A stretch of DNA of 64,000 bases from Axinella damicornis (Eukaryota > Porifera > Demospongiae > Axinellida > Axinellidae): NCBI GenBank assembly GCA_963931865.1, contig OZ007516.1:6607897-6671896 (forward strand). The letters run 5' to 3'. The notes beneath the pieces were generated by a model. That model searched no databases. It had not been told where the DNA came from and saw only the letters and a list, made by a program, of their open reading frames with translations. Numbering within the stretch: position 1 is the stretch's first letter; every line of letters begins with the position of its first letter. Shown one piece after another: positions 1 through 11,727 of the stretch. The translations under genes and the position numbers were made by a program.

Positions 1-665
1 TACGATTACATTCCAATAATCCAAATCGGGCAATTGACACCGCTTGTTGAGATTAGGCTATTTTAGCCTTCGAAAAGAGCAGGAGAAAGCCGTGAAGACC
101 TTTGCTAATGTTTTGAACGTGACGTGCAAGCAAGCATTTCCGTTTACGTGATGCGCAAATTGTGTGAACCTTGGCAGGTTCCCAAACTTTACTTCCCCTC
201 TCGGCCGGGCGAGTCTGGCCCGCGAGACTAGAATCCCACTAGTCTCGTTCCCAGACTTTCAATACGCGCGGAAGGAGGGTCTAGTGAATTTTACACGAGC
301 TTACTCTGTAAAGTCGCTTGGGAATCCCACTAGTCTCCTTCTATTTGTGACGTAATGTACGATTACATTCCAATAATCCACAACACGCAAGCTGTCCAAA
401 TCGGGCAATTGACACCGCTTGTTGAGACTAGGCTATTTTAGCCTTCGAAAAGAGCAGGAGAAAGCCGTGAAGACCTTTACTAATGTTTTGAACGTGACGA
501 GCAAGCAAGCATTTCCTTTTACGTGACGCGCAAATTGTGTGAACTTAGGCAGGTTCCCAAACTTTACTTCCCCTCTCGGCTGGGCGAGTCTGGCCCGCGA
601 GACTAGAATCCCACTAGTCTCGTTCCCAGACCTTCAATACGCGCGGAAGGAGGGTCTGGTGAATA
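1..665. repeat. Tandem duplication of a ~0.35-kb segment
   Basis: Positions 1-357 and 358-665 are two direct copies of the same sequence; both begin TACGATTACATTCCAATAAT and run to a GGAAGGAGGGTCTRGTGAAT end. They differ by a few substitutions and by a short insertion or deletion near each start. Each copy contains a small inverted motif (GAGACTAG ... CTAGTCTC) followed by CGTTCCCAGAC, the same end as the foldback MITEs elsewhere in the window. No convincing coding sequence is seen. Confidence 0.85.
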
Positions 666-1826
666 TAGTACAAATTTTTGAGCACCGCGGAATTTAGGCG
701 GTACGAACCTGATTGGTCAATACGTGTCATGCGCTACTCACACCCACAAATTCCCACGCAGACAAGTGAATCAGCAAATACAAGTAACTTACATGTACTT
801 AGCTAGAATTTCTTTGTCGGTACATCGGCTTTATAAACACCAGGGATCTTGTTGCTGTTGGGACGATGCTTGCGTCGCTGTCAGTGCGAACAACCACGGG
901 TCTCTCAGTCTGTCGCGGGGAGACGTCGGAGATCTTGGCGTGCTGGACGCTAGGGGAGTCACACACATGCACTTCTCTTCCTAGCGGTGCTGGTCGCTGA
1001 AGTGGACGTCACTCGCATGTAAATGTAAACTATAAAGCACGAGGTCCACCGTTGTTTTGCCTTGCCGCGGTAGCGTTTCCAGGTCCTGGAAACATCCCCT
1101 GCATAGCTACTGATACTTGAAGCGTTCTGGGTTATGCAAGCTCTTGACACAGGCCGTCAAAAGTAGCGGTAGCGCATTCAGAGGTTTTTGTCCCCAGTTT
1201 TCACTGTCGAATACTTCGCATCGGCAGATATAGCATGCAGTAGCCATTGCTGAATGTTAACACCGTCTGGATTCTGTTCATTTGTGAAACCTCAGGTGTG
1301 CTAGCCCATAGTGTGAAGTTGTAGTACATTCACCAGACCCTTCTCCTTCCTTCTGAGAGGGTCTGGGCACGAGACTAGAATCCCACCACGTTCGGAACCC
1401 CCCGCTCTCTACCCAACCCTTGTACACACGTACACGTTAAACTCACGACTCGGCACGAGCACACTTGCTTAGGCCGAGATGCTGACACGCAGCAGTATAG
1501 TACCCTACTATATAGCTAGCTATACTAGCTACGAACTCACAGGGGGACACGGTTTAAATTGGGTCCTTGGAAAACTTGAACTCATGCAGGACTCGGGACT
1601 CCGGACTGAATATTGGACTGCTCTCCAGTTCGGTACCTTCCCAATTGTATCGGTGTAGTTTCACTGAAGTACACTCTTACTGAGATCTGTACAGCTAGCA
1701 AACGCTCTTAGCCTTAGGATACAGCACTCAACCTTTTGTGTAACCCTGTCATTGTGTGACGAAATACTATTCACTTCAGTTCAAAGGAAACAGGAAACAA
1801 ACCATACAAAATTTGAAAAACAGGAA
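666..1826. other. Non-coding stretch, nothing recognised
   Basis: Only short open frames on both strands, without splice-consistent extension or recognisable motifs. Around 1,330-1,386 there is a CAGACCCTTCT...GAGAGGGTCTGGGCACGAGACTAG fragment related to the TAGTCTCG foldback family. Confidence 0.5.
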
Positions 1827-2445
1827 CTACCGTATAGCGGGAAAATTTGGCGGGGGTTTTAATTTGGCGATTTGGCGGTGCAGGAAAAAATCGCCAAATT
1901 AAATTCCGCCAATATTAAACCCCACCCCAGCCGGCCACTTGTATGCGCGCGCACATTAGTAACGCACATACGTACGTAGTATACGATCGATTATGGCGCT
2001 GTACCAGTAAAGACAGTTGTATACTCCCAAGAGAACGTGACATCGGGGATTCCTCACTCTCCGGGAAGGAACTACAAGCCGCTAAGGAGAATGTGAGGGA
2101 CGTGGTCAACGATTGCGCTCGAGCGCATCACTGCCACAGCGCAATCCAGTCGCCGCTCTCGGACGGTGGGGCTCCAAAGTACCAAACTGTATGGAGAACG
2201 TCATAGCCTCTGACACATCTCTCTACTAGTACTTCGAAGGTCTCCATGGCTAGCTGGTAAGTACTGGTCGCACTCGATCCATACATGTACACTGCATGCA
2301 GTACTGAGCGCCTCGCGCGCGCTGAGGCTGCCGTTACGTCATTTGTGAGGATCGCCAAATTTAAAATTCGCCAAATTTAAAAATACGGCGTTTTGGCTGA
2401 AATCGCCAAATTTACTGCCCGCCAAATTTTCCCGCTATACGGTAG
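1827..2445. mobile_element. Non-autonomous DNA element with ~28-bp terminal inverted repeats
   Basis: The ends are near-perfect inverted repeats: CTACCGTATAGCGGGAAAAT at the left and its complement ending at 2,445. Inside both ends lie repeated AATTTGGCG / CGCCAAATT blocks in both orientations, giving dense subterminal repeats. The interior shows no transposase. It is a MITE-like element; the superfamily is not assigned because no clear target duplication is visible. Confidence 0.75.
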
Positions 2446-4450
2446 CTACCAATTCAATGCCCAGGCTTCCTGTCTCTCTATACTTATCACCAACTGGCAA
2501 TGCCCGCATACATCATTTTTTCCCCTGAGCTTGAAGACAGCTTTACCATTCACGGCACAGAAGCAAGCAGACCACTAATGAATACGCTTACATTGGTCAG
2601 TCATTTCTGCTGAGTTAGCTAACATGAGATGCCTGGTACAGTAGTAAGACCACTTGTTAGTAGCCTGCTGCAATTTAGTAGACTTAGCTATACCAATCCA
2701 CTATTGAAGAGGGCCTTGCCTTTGCATAGAAGCAAGCAGACCACTTGTTGAGGTTTTAGACTACTGTGACTAGGCTAATGAATACGTAGCTAGCTAGCTA
2801 GCTATATTGCTGGGTCAGTCATGAATTAGTTGAGACTTACACCAATCGACTATTTTTTCCTGAGTTTGAAGAGGGCCTTGCAATTTCTTAGAAGCAAGCA
2901 GAGCACTTGTTGAGGTCGTAGGCTACTGTGACTAGCTAGGCTAATGAATAGCTAGCGCTACGGTAAATTGGTCAGTCATTCTGTTGAGTTAACATGAGAT
3001 GGGTAGCTGGTGAGAGCACTTGTTGGTAGCCAGCTGCACTTTATTAGAGACTTATACCAATCGACAATTTTTTCCTGAGGGCCTTGCCATTGTTGAGGTC
3101 TTAGACTACCGGCATTCTACGGAGTTAACAATGCTAGTAAGAGCATTTGCCGTTGGTAGCCTGCTGCACTTTAACCCTTTAACCACCGAATTCTTCCCAC
3201 CAAGACAACACATTTTCATGCATTCAGCGCACACCACTTTCGTAGGTACTCCTCTCCCACAGCATTCGCTCCTCAGCGGCCAAACTTGGTGGGGCCCGCA
3301 CACATGGAGAGACCCCTCTGGCAATACCGTTAATGATATTCATGACCCCCCACAAGCCCAGCAATCGGAGGTCAAAGGTGGATGTCAGCCGGATTTTCGC
3401 CCAGCATTTCCCTAAACTTGGGCCAGATCTGACTGATGGCACACCTTACACCACCAATTTGCAGGTTTTCTTGAGGCCCTGGGTGGGGTCTATGAATATC
3501 ATTAGAATCAAAAATTCTCGGGTCAATGAATCTCATTAAAATCAAAAAACGCCCACAACAGGCGAAGGGGGGGCTGCGCCCCCCCTTTCGATACCCCCCG
3601 GCTTGTACATTTAGTGGGGGAGGCGCGCCGAAATCTGACCAAATTTTTGAGTTCGGCCCTCAAAGTTGTCCCTAGGCCCTCTGAAGCTTTTTTGGTCTCT
3701 TTTTGGACTGACGAGAAGCCCTACAAGTGCATAGGGTCTAAATGACGCCTATAGACGTCAATGGGGCTTATACCAATCGACTAACTTTTCCTGAGCTTGA
3801 AGAGGGCCTTGTCATTGCACAGAAGCTAGCTGACCACTTGTTGAGGTCTAAGGAGACGTTGGTCAGTCGTCATGCAGTCTGCTGAGTAAGAGCACTTGTT
3901 GGTAGCCAGCTGCACTTTAGTAGAGACTTATACCAATCGACCATTTTTTCCTGAGCTTGAAGAAGGCCTTGCCATTGCTTAGAAGCAAGCAGACCACTCG
4001 TTGAGGTATTAGACTACTGTGACTAGGCTAACAAATACGGTAGCTATATTGGTCAGTCATCAGTCTGCTGAGTTTGCATGAGATGGGTATTAAGAGTGCA
4101 TGCATGTTGGTAGCCTGCTACACTTTAGTAGCTATACCAATTGACTCTTTTTTCCTGAGCTTGAAGAGGGCCTTGCTATTGCATAGAAGCAAACAGACAA
4201 GTTGTTGAGGTCTTAGACTACAGTGTCTAGGCTAGCGCATACGGTATATTGTTTAGTCATTCTGCCGAGTTAACATAGTAAGAACACTTGTTGGTAGCCA
4301 GCTGCTACTTTAGTAGAGACTTAGCTATACCAATCGACCAATTTTTCCTGAGCTTGAAGAAGGCCTTGCCATTGCTTAGAAGCAAGCAGACCACTTGTTG
4401 AGGTCTTACGTTAACATGAGATGGGTAGCAAGAGCACTTGTTGGTAGCCA
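2446..4450. repeat. Degenerate tandem array, ~150-230-bp units
   Basis: A recurrent unit contains CCTGAGCTTGAAGAGGGCCT, AGAAGCAAGCAGACCACTTG, a GGTCAGTCAT segment and AAGAGCACTTGTTGGTAGCC. Copies of the first motif are near 2,524, 2,708, 2,857, 3,074, 3,790, 3,952, 4,154 and 4,346. Units differ by substitutions and deletions, so the array is old. It is interrupted at 3,171-3,769 by the piggyBac-like MITE. No coding sequence supported. Confidence 0.75.
3171..3769. mobile_element. piggyBac-like MITE (copy A), right end truncated
   Basis: It begins TTAACCCTTTAACCACCGAA and its body is repeated in reverse orientation at 32,760-33,326. It interrupts a tandem-array unit: the array motif GCTGCACTTTAG breaks at GCTGCACT and resumes at TATACCAATCGA. 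TTAA followed by CCCTTT matches the usual ends of piggyBac elements (TTAA target, CCYTT termini). The right terminal repeat, seen in copy B as CTTCAAGGGTTAA, is missing here. No transposase is present. Confidence 0.7.
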
Positions 4451-4747
4451 TGAAATTATCGGCAGCTTTGTGTGGTCGTCATTGGTTATAATCACGATAT
4501 ACGTGGGAGGAGTTACTGAGGCCTGAGAGATAGTGGTAAGGCCAATCCAGTAGAACATGTGTCACATGTGTGATTCCAAGTTGCACTTTGAGCTATGTGT
4601 TGATGAAGCCCCTAGCTACTTACTTTCATAACAAATTGATGAGATTTTATCCCACACTGAATCTGTGACAGAAATCTGGCTTGGGTATATGCACAGTTAA
4701 TCAATAGCATCTGCCAAGTGCGCCCTGATCACTCAGCAGCAGGGAGT

Positions 4748-4981
4748 TTAAGGTAGGAAGCACGGCATCGGCGAAATCGCGCAATTTTGCTCATGAATAA
4801 TTAATGAGATGACGTCACTTGCATACGGTTATTTAGAGTTATTCATCTGTTTACGTTTTCCCATGGCGGCAACCGGAATAAACAAGGGGGGCTTCTTTCT
4901 TTGATGCGGCTAGCGGCCCTTTCGAGTTTCAAATCGGTACTCTGATGTGGCCGTGCGGTACTTTGAAGATTTGTTTGAACA

Positions 4982-5015
<34 letters not shown>

Positions 5016-5734
5016 TAAGAAGCTATTCTAGCTGATTGAATGTGGCGATGGGCTATCTGTGTGTGAATAGCTAGGTGGAGTGAGCAGGAATGTTTGTGGG
5101 TCTGCTGAAGTGGCCGAAGAACAGCCTGGAAAGTGAACAGCCTCCGACAGCTCCCTGGCCAAGGTACTCTAGAGAGTTGACCTTTCGGCATTACAGGCCC
5201 CGCCCATTTTCGTGTTAGGGCGAATTTGGCTGGTTTGGTAGCTGGACTGGGCTGGTGAGAGGGAGTAGATGTGTGGCCAAAACTCGGTAACCGAGAGGTG
5301 AACGTGGAAAAGCATCCCTATTTTTGCAGGGGGTAGGTTGACCTTTTGGAAACTGGCCTTGGCTTGAGTCGGTTTTAGTTGGTGTGCGTGGAATTTTTTT
5401 TGAAAGCCTAGGGTAGCCAAACCTCTGTTTTTGAGGGTGGCAGTGAGTTTTGGGCTGTAGCCTGCAAGTGAGGAGAGCAGGTGGTAAATCCATCCGTAGT
5501 TTTTGGGCCTGTTTTGTGTGTGTATTGATGATGGGGTCAGAGTGTGGGTGGGGCCTTGGAGAGGGTCCAAATTTTCAGTTTCGTAGAGGGCCTTAAAATT
5601 GAGTTTTAGGGCATTTTCAAGCAGAGGGAGCAGTTTGATGCAAAGTATTGCTGAAACTTGTGTACGCTTTGATGCTGCCCATTTATCCATCAACTTGGTT
5701 TCGGAGATCGCGGTACCCATGTTTACTACCTTAA
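4748..5734. mobile_element. TTAA-flanked insertion with short inverted ends
   Basis: The insertion splits a sequence that is continuous in both duplication units (GTTTAATTCAGGAAACAAGC in unit 2). It is bounded by TTAA on both sides and has short imperfect inverted ends, TTAAGGTAGGAAGCACGG versus TTAAGGTAGTAAACATGG. A TTAA duplication is typical of piggyBac-type insertion, but the ends do not match canonical piggyBac termini, so the class is tentative. A 28-bp T tract lies at 4,984-5,012. Confidence 0.6.
5169..5720 (-). CDS. Unrecognised ORF inside the TTAA-flanked insertion (183 aa)
   Basis: An ATG-initiated frame of 183 codons fills the right half of the insertion and starts 11 bp inside its right end. 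The product begins MGTAISETKLMDKWAASKRT and is rich in K, S, T and P with no recognisable catalytic motif or membrane segment. It could be a fragment of an element-encoded protein, a captured host exon, or chance. Nothing in the sequence gives a function. Confidence 0.3.
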   Translation of the reverse strand: MGTAISETKLMDKWAASKRTQVSAILCIKLLPLLENALKLNFKALYETENLDPLQGPTHTLTPSSIHTQNRPKNYGWIYHLLSSLAGYSPKLTATLKNRGLATLGFQKKFHAHQLKPTQAKASFQKVNLPPAKIGMLFHVHLSVTEFWPHIYSLSPAQSSYQTSQIRPNTKMGGACNAERSTL

Positions 5735-6330
5735 GGAAACAAGCATATTAATATTATATGACTTCGTATAACCTGAGACGTCTTCTCCGTTAAGAATTAG
5801 TTTGATCATCTCTTGATGTTCACTCTTTTAGGCTTCCGAACCAACACGTATGTCAATCGCAGCATTCATTGTTTCGTTGAATGCTAGCTGTGCAGTCGCT
5901 ATCATCAACACTGATAATTCCTCCAACAGTTGGAGGGTCTGGGGTCCAGCTAGACTATTTAGTGACAACATGCTTGTGTCAATGAGGTTAAGGCTTTGCT
6001 TATAGATGTCTGCTGCACAGTTGCTTTAACCAAAACAGTTAGTCCACTTTGAGAACCAATCAGTTACTATTATGTATCAACTTGCTTTAGGGATATCCGA
6101 GTTGCAGCATCACTACCAAACAATGCACACACAAACAGATCAATTGCTTGATCACTATTGATCTCTAAGTTCTATAAACGGTACAATGAAGTTATTTAAG
6201 AATGCAAGAAGAGCCGATAGCTACACTTCATGGTAATTTATTGCCATGAGCTGTAGAACGTTACGAGTGCCACATTGCTAACAAACAATGTTCACACCAT
6301 GAGTCCGAGTGCCCATTGGCCACAATGTCA

Positions 6331-6884
6331 GAGGTTGCACAGAGACCAATTTTTTCTGAGGTAGTCGGAAAGCAGCTGTGTGAAGAAAGGGCATCGATCA
6401 TTCTCGTTCATCAGGAAGGGCTCTGGTAGCAACTTGTCAAACGTTTGCAGTTTGCTACCAACAACAGTCAGCCTAAGGCCCTTGTTAGTCTCTGCACGAG
6501 GTCTTTAGCAGTCACTGATCTGTCGTGCATGGTGTGGCCAGCTGCACGAGATATATAATAGCTGGGCATATAGCTATCGTAATGCCGATGCCTGCCTCCA
6601 AATTGATGCAGGATATACAGGCAACATGATTGTAGCTACTCACATCAATTTACAGTCATCGAAACATGATATCGGTCGAATGTGTCTGCAGTGTTCCAAT
6701 GATCATGGTATTACAGGTATGGAAAGGACTGCGTTTCCGGTTTTGTAATAATTGTGTCAACCCTACAGCCCATGTTTACACAGCTACAATAGTTTATTGA
6801 ATGCGTGTTTAAACTGGAACATGCCTATGAATTCACTATATTAGCTAGACAATTACACCGACCTACGGTACACAGATCGAGAGC
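6331..6884. other. Non-coding stretch
   Basis: No open frame or repeat stands out. It precedes a possible first coding exon at 6,885. Confidence 0.4.
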
Positions 6885-9800
6885 ATGGCTGACTACGTGG
6901 AAGACTACGAGAAAACTCTACTACGCTTACCCACTTCCGACATATCAGTGGTACCGGTAGGTGTGCATCCTTTGTTCACTGCAACCTCAAAACTTAAGTG
7001 TCGCGGGCCAGCTCTCAGTTTTCAGGTAGGGGGCGTGGCTCCTACTTGTAATGGCCCCTATAGCTTAGTACTTGGAAAAGAGGCTGGCCCGCGAGACATC
7101 CTTCCAAGCTAAATTATTATGACGGAGAGTTGTATCAGTTTCTCATCCATCAAATTTGGTCATTACCAACAACTAATTATGTGGAGGCTCTGGTTATTGT
7201 TCACCCATGCATTGAAATTCTGCATAATGAAGCGTTTATATTGGTCAGGCCAGAAGTGGGGCGATGGATTAGGGTCAGGTCAGGTGCTGAATGCGAAGGC
7301 GTGCGGCCACTGCCCATTACTTAATTAAAGTACTTGAACAGCAGTTGAAGAGGACACAATCGGGGAGCAGCAGCCGAAGCGGATGCAATCGGGGAGCAGT
7401 TGAAGTGGACACAATCGGGAGCAGCAGCTGAAGCGGCGAGCTGCAGCTGAAGTGGACGCAATCAGAGCAGCAGCTGAAGTGGACGCAAACGGGGAGCAGC
7501 AGTTGAAGTGGATCGATGCAATCGAGGAGCAGCAGCTCGATCTGCACAGGGAGCTGATCAGGGAGCAGCAGCTCAATCTGCACAGGGAGCTGATCGTGCA
7601 GGGAGCAGCAGCTCGATCTGCACAGGGAGCTGTCTGGCACCGGATTACTCACATAGGCGAATGAAGGGGAAGTACTGTGGCTGAGTGGGTATAGTATGTA
7701 CTTCCTGCCAGGCCAAATCCACGTCGAAATAAAAATAATGCTGTAGAAGGACCAAAAGTGACTGAAACAGGTGTGTAGCCAGTACTGACATGTACGGTTA
7801 CTGTTTTAACATCATGAATAATAGCCCATATTCCCACCTGGGAATGAGGTTACATGAATAATTTGTTGCATAGCTACTCTAATGGACCAAAAGCTGGGGA
7901 GCCAGGAGTCTGAGAATGAGGCTAAGTAGCTAGCTCCTTCACACCCACGATCTGACCACACAGGGGCAGTAGAAGCACTTTCGGTTTCATCAGGCAAAAT
8001 AGAGGTGTTCTGTGTCTTAGCCTCGTTCCCAGGCCGCATGGGAGGAGAGAAGACGTCTTCTCTCCTCCCACGCGGCCTGGGAACAAGGCTATCTGTGTCT
8101 ATGCAGAGGCTGTGGACTAGCTGATTATAATTATCTGCACATACAGATAAATGTTGACATTAGTATCCTTGTAGGAAATTTTACAACCTCTGCCGGTTAG
8201 GTACCATACATATGGACACATCCTACCGGCCTGTCAAGAAAGTTAAAGAGCTTTTGACAGTGACTTTTGCTAGATTTTGTGCAGCTACAGTCATGATTGC
8301 CCCTTCCCTCTGTGTTGCACATATGTGACCACAAAGAGTGGCCAGAGGAATCTGATGGTTAATTCACTCCAGGGTGATGGTGATGGGAGAATTTTGTCAT
8401 GTCTGGGGTGCCCGTCCCTCGGCGTATTCACTGCATGGTCCTCATGACATGATAGCTAGCTACAGGTTACAGCCCATTGGATGAGACATGACATGATCTG
8501 ATGTGTGCTTGTGTTGCATTGTGTGTTTGCCGTTGTGTTTATTCTCTCTGCTCGAGTGAGCTCTAGCTATGTCAGTCGTGAAACAGTGGAAGTGGGTGTG
8601 GCAATATGCATAAAGCCGGCCGAGTGTCGGAATAAAGGCCGGGTACCTCCATTGACAATACACTACCATGCAGACTACTGTCCATGGTACCGGGTAACTA
8701 AGTACCTGGAAAGCTTAAGAGTAGTGAGGTGGCGTGATACAGCCGCCATGTACGGTGAAAGAACAAGACATAATATTATGTATTAACGGTGAGCGAAGCA
8801 ACCACGTACCACGTCATGTCTTGATAGATGTAATCCCTTCTCACGCCTTGTTTCAGAGAGCATGGGCATTATTGCTAGCTACACATGGAGGCAATTGCGA
8901 CAATAGCTTATGATAATAGCCTACCGTCATTCCATTTTATTCCATTCTATTTCATTTCATTTCACGTTCCATGCCATAGATTCGGGTATGCCACCAATAA
9001 CACTGCAAGTTGAAAATTATAACTATAGTATAAAATCTTGTGATATCATTCACTGATTTGCAGACAAGAATAACAATTGATGTCATAGCTAGCTGGTTAT
9101 CTACCCATATTCTCAATAAGACTCCTTTCATGAGTGGCAAGAAGATGGTGCATTCTATAGTGATTGCAGAAATGTGCGCAGCTGCATAGCTGTCTTCCAA
9201 GTATGTTAACATTCACTATTAAGTAGTTAGCATACCTGCTACGTTTAGGCTGATCCCTGTGCAGATTGCGAGCAGACAATACTCCGTTTTATTGCCGTAC
9301 TAGCAATGTTATTCTTGCCACTCAAAATAGCAGCTACCGGCGTCACGTACACTCGATTTTGTGATGTGATTTAAGGTCTATTATATACTCATGTGTCTGT
9401 TCCACTCCCTTCTGTACTGATACATGCACAGACAACAGTTGTAGAGAATATGCTGAAAGTGGAGATATGTGCCCATCCAAATCGAGGTCTCCATGCTGAA
9501 AATATCCAGAAGAAACTGAAAGCGGTACGGAAGAGTGTGGGGCCGTTAGACTTAAAAGTTCTAGACACTATAATTTTAAGTACACTGTTAGGTAAATATA
9601 GCTATGTGGGGGGGGGGGGGGGGGGGGGGGGGGGGGAGATGCATGTGCATGCAGATGGTTTGAATGACAAAGCTCCAGGCTCACACCACAGAAGTATTAT
9701 TATTGGAAAACTGAACTTGGGGGGGGGGGGGGGGGTCCCCTCCACAGAAGCTTTCACAAAAGTTTTTCTTTCAGTTCTAGCTATTTGCATGAAGTAAATT

Positions 9801-10019
9801 ATGTAATAATATTGTGTTGCAGGCTATAGACGATCCAACTACTAAAACAACCTTAAACTGGACTGTTGCTGTGGTCGTATTCACCGAGATGAACTTTTCA
9901 CCGCAATCCTTTGCTGTTGTTAAACTTAAACTCAAGAGCAGCGAACCAGAGTCCAGTCATCAGTACAAACATGTATTAGATAAAGTACCGGACATCTTGT
10001 TGAAGGATATCCTTCCAAG
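6885..10019 (+). CDS. Putative spliced gene, three candidate exons, product not recognised
   Basis: Candidate exons are 6,885-6,956 (ATG start, MADYVEDYEKTLLRL...), 9,432-9,524 (TTVVENMLKVEICAHP...) and 9,823-10,019 (AIDDPTTKTTLNWTV...). Donors read CCG|GTAGGT, GCG|GTACGG and AAG|GTTAGT; acceptors read TGCACAG|ACA and GTTGCAG|GCT. Phases join 0, 0 and then 2, giving 120 residues plus a split codon. The third exon contains an amphipathic stretch, FAVVKLKLKSSEPE. No later exon was identified with confidence; 10,889-11,055 has weak coding character. I do not recognise the family. The model rests on splice signals and frame continuity only, and the 2.5-kb first intron is a weak point. Confidence 0.4.
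7325..7660. repeat. GCAGCAGCTGAAGYGGACGC minisatellite-like repeat, copy 1
   Basis: About ten imperfect 25-35-bp units built from GGGGAGCAGCAGCTGAAG and TGGACGCAATC, ending with CAGGGAGCTGTCTGGCACCG and CACATAGGCG. A second copy with the same ending is at 12,547-12,821. The open frames across it are periodic, low-complexity by-products. Confidence 0.75.
8018..8091. mobile_element. TAGCCTCG foldback MITE with exact 9-bp target duplication
   Basis: The element starts TAGCCTCGTTCCCAGGCC and ends with the complement GGCCTGGGAACAAGGCTA. It is almost wholly palindromic. TCTGTGTCT occurs directly before it (8,009-8,017) and directly after it (8,092-8,100). This is one of the cleanest members of the family. 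Confidence 0.9.
8101..9431. other. Intron or intergenic stretch, nothing recognised
   Basis: Only short unsupported frames. If the three-exon model at 6,885-10,019 is right, this is part of its first intron. Confidence 0.4.
9606..9735. repeat. Two long poly-G tracts
   Basis: G runs of about 31 and 17 bases at 9,606-9,636 and 9,719-9,735, in the putative intron between the second and third candidate exons. Lengths are uncertain because such runs are prone to assembly error. Confidence 0.8.
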
Positions 10020-10310
10020 GTTAGTCATTGCATCCCCTAATTGTCCACATACATGCATGTAGAGTGCATAATGTCAAGTGTTGGAGTGTACACTGATTAT
10101 ATTAAGCAAAGCAAATTAATGTGGAATTGCATGAACTGTGTACTTATAAACCAGAGCCAATAGCTATAATACCAGTACATGGGACGAGCATTCTCGACTG
10201 GTAAGGAAGCGTCTAAAAAGTGGAACTAACGAAATAACACACCTAAACAGACCTTTTTCGATTGCATTACGGGAGAGGTTACAACAATAATGTTGCATGG
10301 GTAGCTACTA

Positions 10311-10685
10311 CAGTGAAACCTGTCTAAGTGGTCACCTGAGGGCCAAGTATAGCTATATTTGGCCTCATTAGAGAGGTGGGTGGAGTATAGGTGACCTCTC
10401 TGAAGCGATTTTGTTAACGTATTGACCTCATTACAAAGGTTGAGCGCACGCGTGCACACATTTCACGCATGTGTGTACGCGCGTACGCACTGGCTGTTAT
10501 TAGCAGTGTGCTATAGTGTGCTTGGGGTGGAGCAATGTACTTGACCCATTACAGATTACGCTGTGGCCGCTGCAGAACAACAGTAAAGTATGGTGACTGT
10601 AGGCTCAAATTTCAGGACTTTCCCAAGCTGACCGCAAAGCGGAGGTGACCACCTTACTCAGGTGACTCTAAGGAAGGTTTCACTG
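10311..10685. mobile_element. pogo/Tc1-like MITE with TA target site
   Basis: It starts CAGTGAAACCTGTCTAAGTG and ends CTAAGGAAGGTTTCACTG, an imperfect terminal inverted repeat of about 28 bp. TA flanks both ends (10,309-10,310 and 10,686-10,687). CAGTGAAACC-type ends with a TA duplication are usual for pogo/Tigger-type non-autonomous elements. No transposase is encoded. Confidence 0.7.
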
Positions 10686-10691
10686 TACACC

Positions 10692-10818
10692 TAGCCTCGT
10701 TCCCAGGCCGTTCCCACCACCAGTATTTGATCGCTTCCAGTTTGAAACCCACTGTATTTCATACTGGAAGTGATCAAATACTGGCGGTACGTGGGAACGG
10801 CACCTGGGTACAAGGCTA
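10692..10818. mobile_element. TAGCCTCG foldback MITE, 127 bp
   Basis: Ends are TAGCCTCGTTCCCAGGCC and ACCTGGGTACAAGGCTA. The arms pair for most of their length (CAGTATTTGATCGCTTCCAG with its complement), with a short central loop. It lies 6 bp from the pogo-like MITE. Confidence 0.8.
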
Positions 10819-11225
10819 CATACACCCCCTTATATGGAGCTTGATAATGGTTAGCTACCCTGTCATGCACACACACTCATCATCCGACAGTGCAGGCATT
10901 CAAAGCATCGAACTATCTTTGAAGCCTTCCGATTTTCGGAAGACGTATTCCGATTTGCACTCCAAACGCACATCGGAAAAGGATTCCCAAGGTGGACATT
11001 AATATTAAAGACGCTTTTGATTATGGCAAGGATTCCTCTATAGACAAGTTCTTTTGTAAGTTTATAGACTTTGAGCATAGCTGTATATAGCTATATCTCT
11101 GAGTCCTACAATTATTATGACAATAACTTGTTTATGAACTACTTTGCCCTTTATACTGCAAGTAATCACAACTCTGAGGTTTGGAATGAAGCTCTAACTC
11201 AAGCGTACTATACTCTATAAATACT

Positions 11226-11727
11226 AGTTAAAGTACTGCAGTGAGTGCTTAGTACTGCAGTGAGTGCTTAGTACTGCAGTCAGTGCTTAGTACTGCAGTC
11301 AGTGCTTAGTACTGCAGTGAGTGCTTAGTACTGCAGTGAGTGCTTAGTACTGCAGTGAGTGCTTAGTACTGCAGTGAGTGCTTAGTACTGCAGTGAGTGC
11401 TTAGTACTGCAGTCAGTGCTTAGTACTGCAGTGAGTGCTTAGTACTGCAGTCAGTGCTTAGTACTGCAGTCAGTGCTTAGTACTGCAGTGAGTGCTTAGT
11501 ACTGCAGTCAGTGCTTAGTACTGCAGTGAGTGCTTAGTACTGCAGTCAGTGCTTAGTACTGCAGTGAGTGCTTAGTACTGCAGTGAGTGCTTAGTACTGC
11601 AGTGAGTGCTTAGTACTGCAGTCAGTGCTTAGTACTGCAGTGAGTGCTTAGTACTGCAGTGAGTGCTTAGTACTGCAGTGAGTGCTTAGTACTGCAGTCA
11701 GTGCTTAGTACTGCAGTGAGTGCTTAG
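11226..11727. repeat. 19-bp satellite array, ~26 copies
   Basis: Unit GTACTGCAGTGAGTGCTTA repeats head to tail about 26 times with almost no length variation. The only frequent variant is a G/C change at one site (CAGTGAG versus CAGTCAG), and the two types are intermixed. CTGCAG recurs in each unit. Confidence 0.95.

Larger units (their letters stand above)
4445..6330 (+). repeat. Third, diverged copy of the 3' flank of the Frizzled-like duplication units
   Basis: Positions 4,450-4,750 match 26,345-26,650 and 40,105-40,385 (shared words include TTGGTTATAATCAC, GTGATTCCAAGTTGCACTTT and GGGTATATGCACAGTT). Positions 5,735-6,330 match 26,650-27,260 and 40,385-41,000 (shared words include TTTGATCATCTCTTGATGTT and ATGTCAATCGCAGCATTCAT). 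The receptor exons themselves are absent. The copy is split by the TTAA-flanked insertion at 4,748-5,734. It suggests an older copy of the unit or a dispersed segment. Confidence 0.75.

Noticed and set aside
7317..7664. Frames on both strands over the GCAGCAGCTGAAG repeat
   Set aside because: Both strands are open because of repeat composition; no conserved domain, and the second copy at 12.5 kb has a different reading pattern.
9432..11055. A fourth exon for the 6,885-10,019 gene around 10,889-11,055
   Set aside because: One frame fits the phase but reaches a stop quickly and the sequence does not resemble the preceding exons; left out of the model.
11226..11727. CRISPR array
   Set aside because: The units are contiguous without spacers and the context is a eukaryotic genome; it is a satellite.
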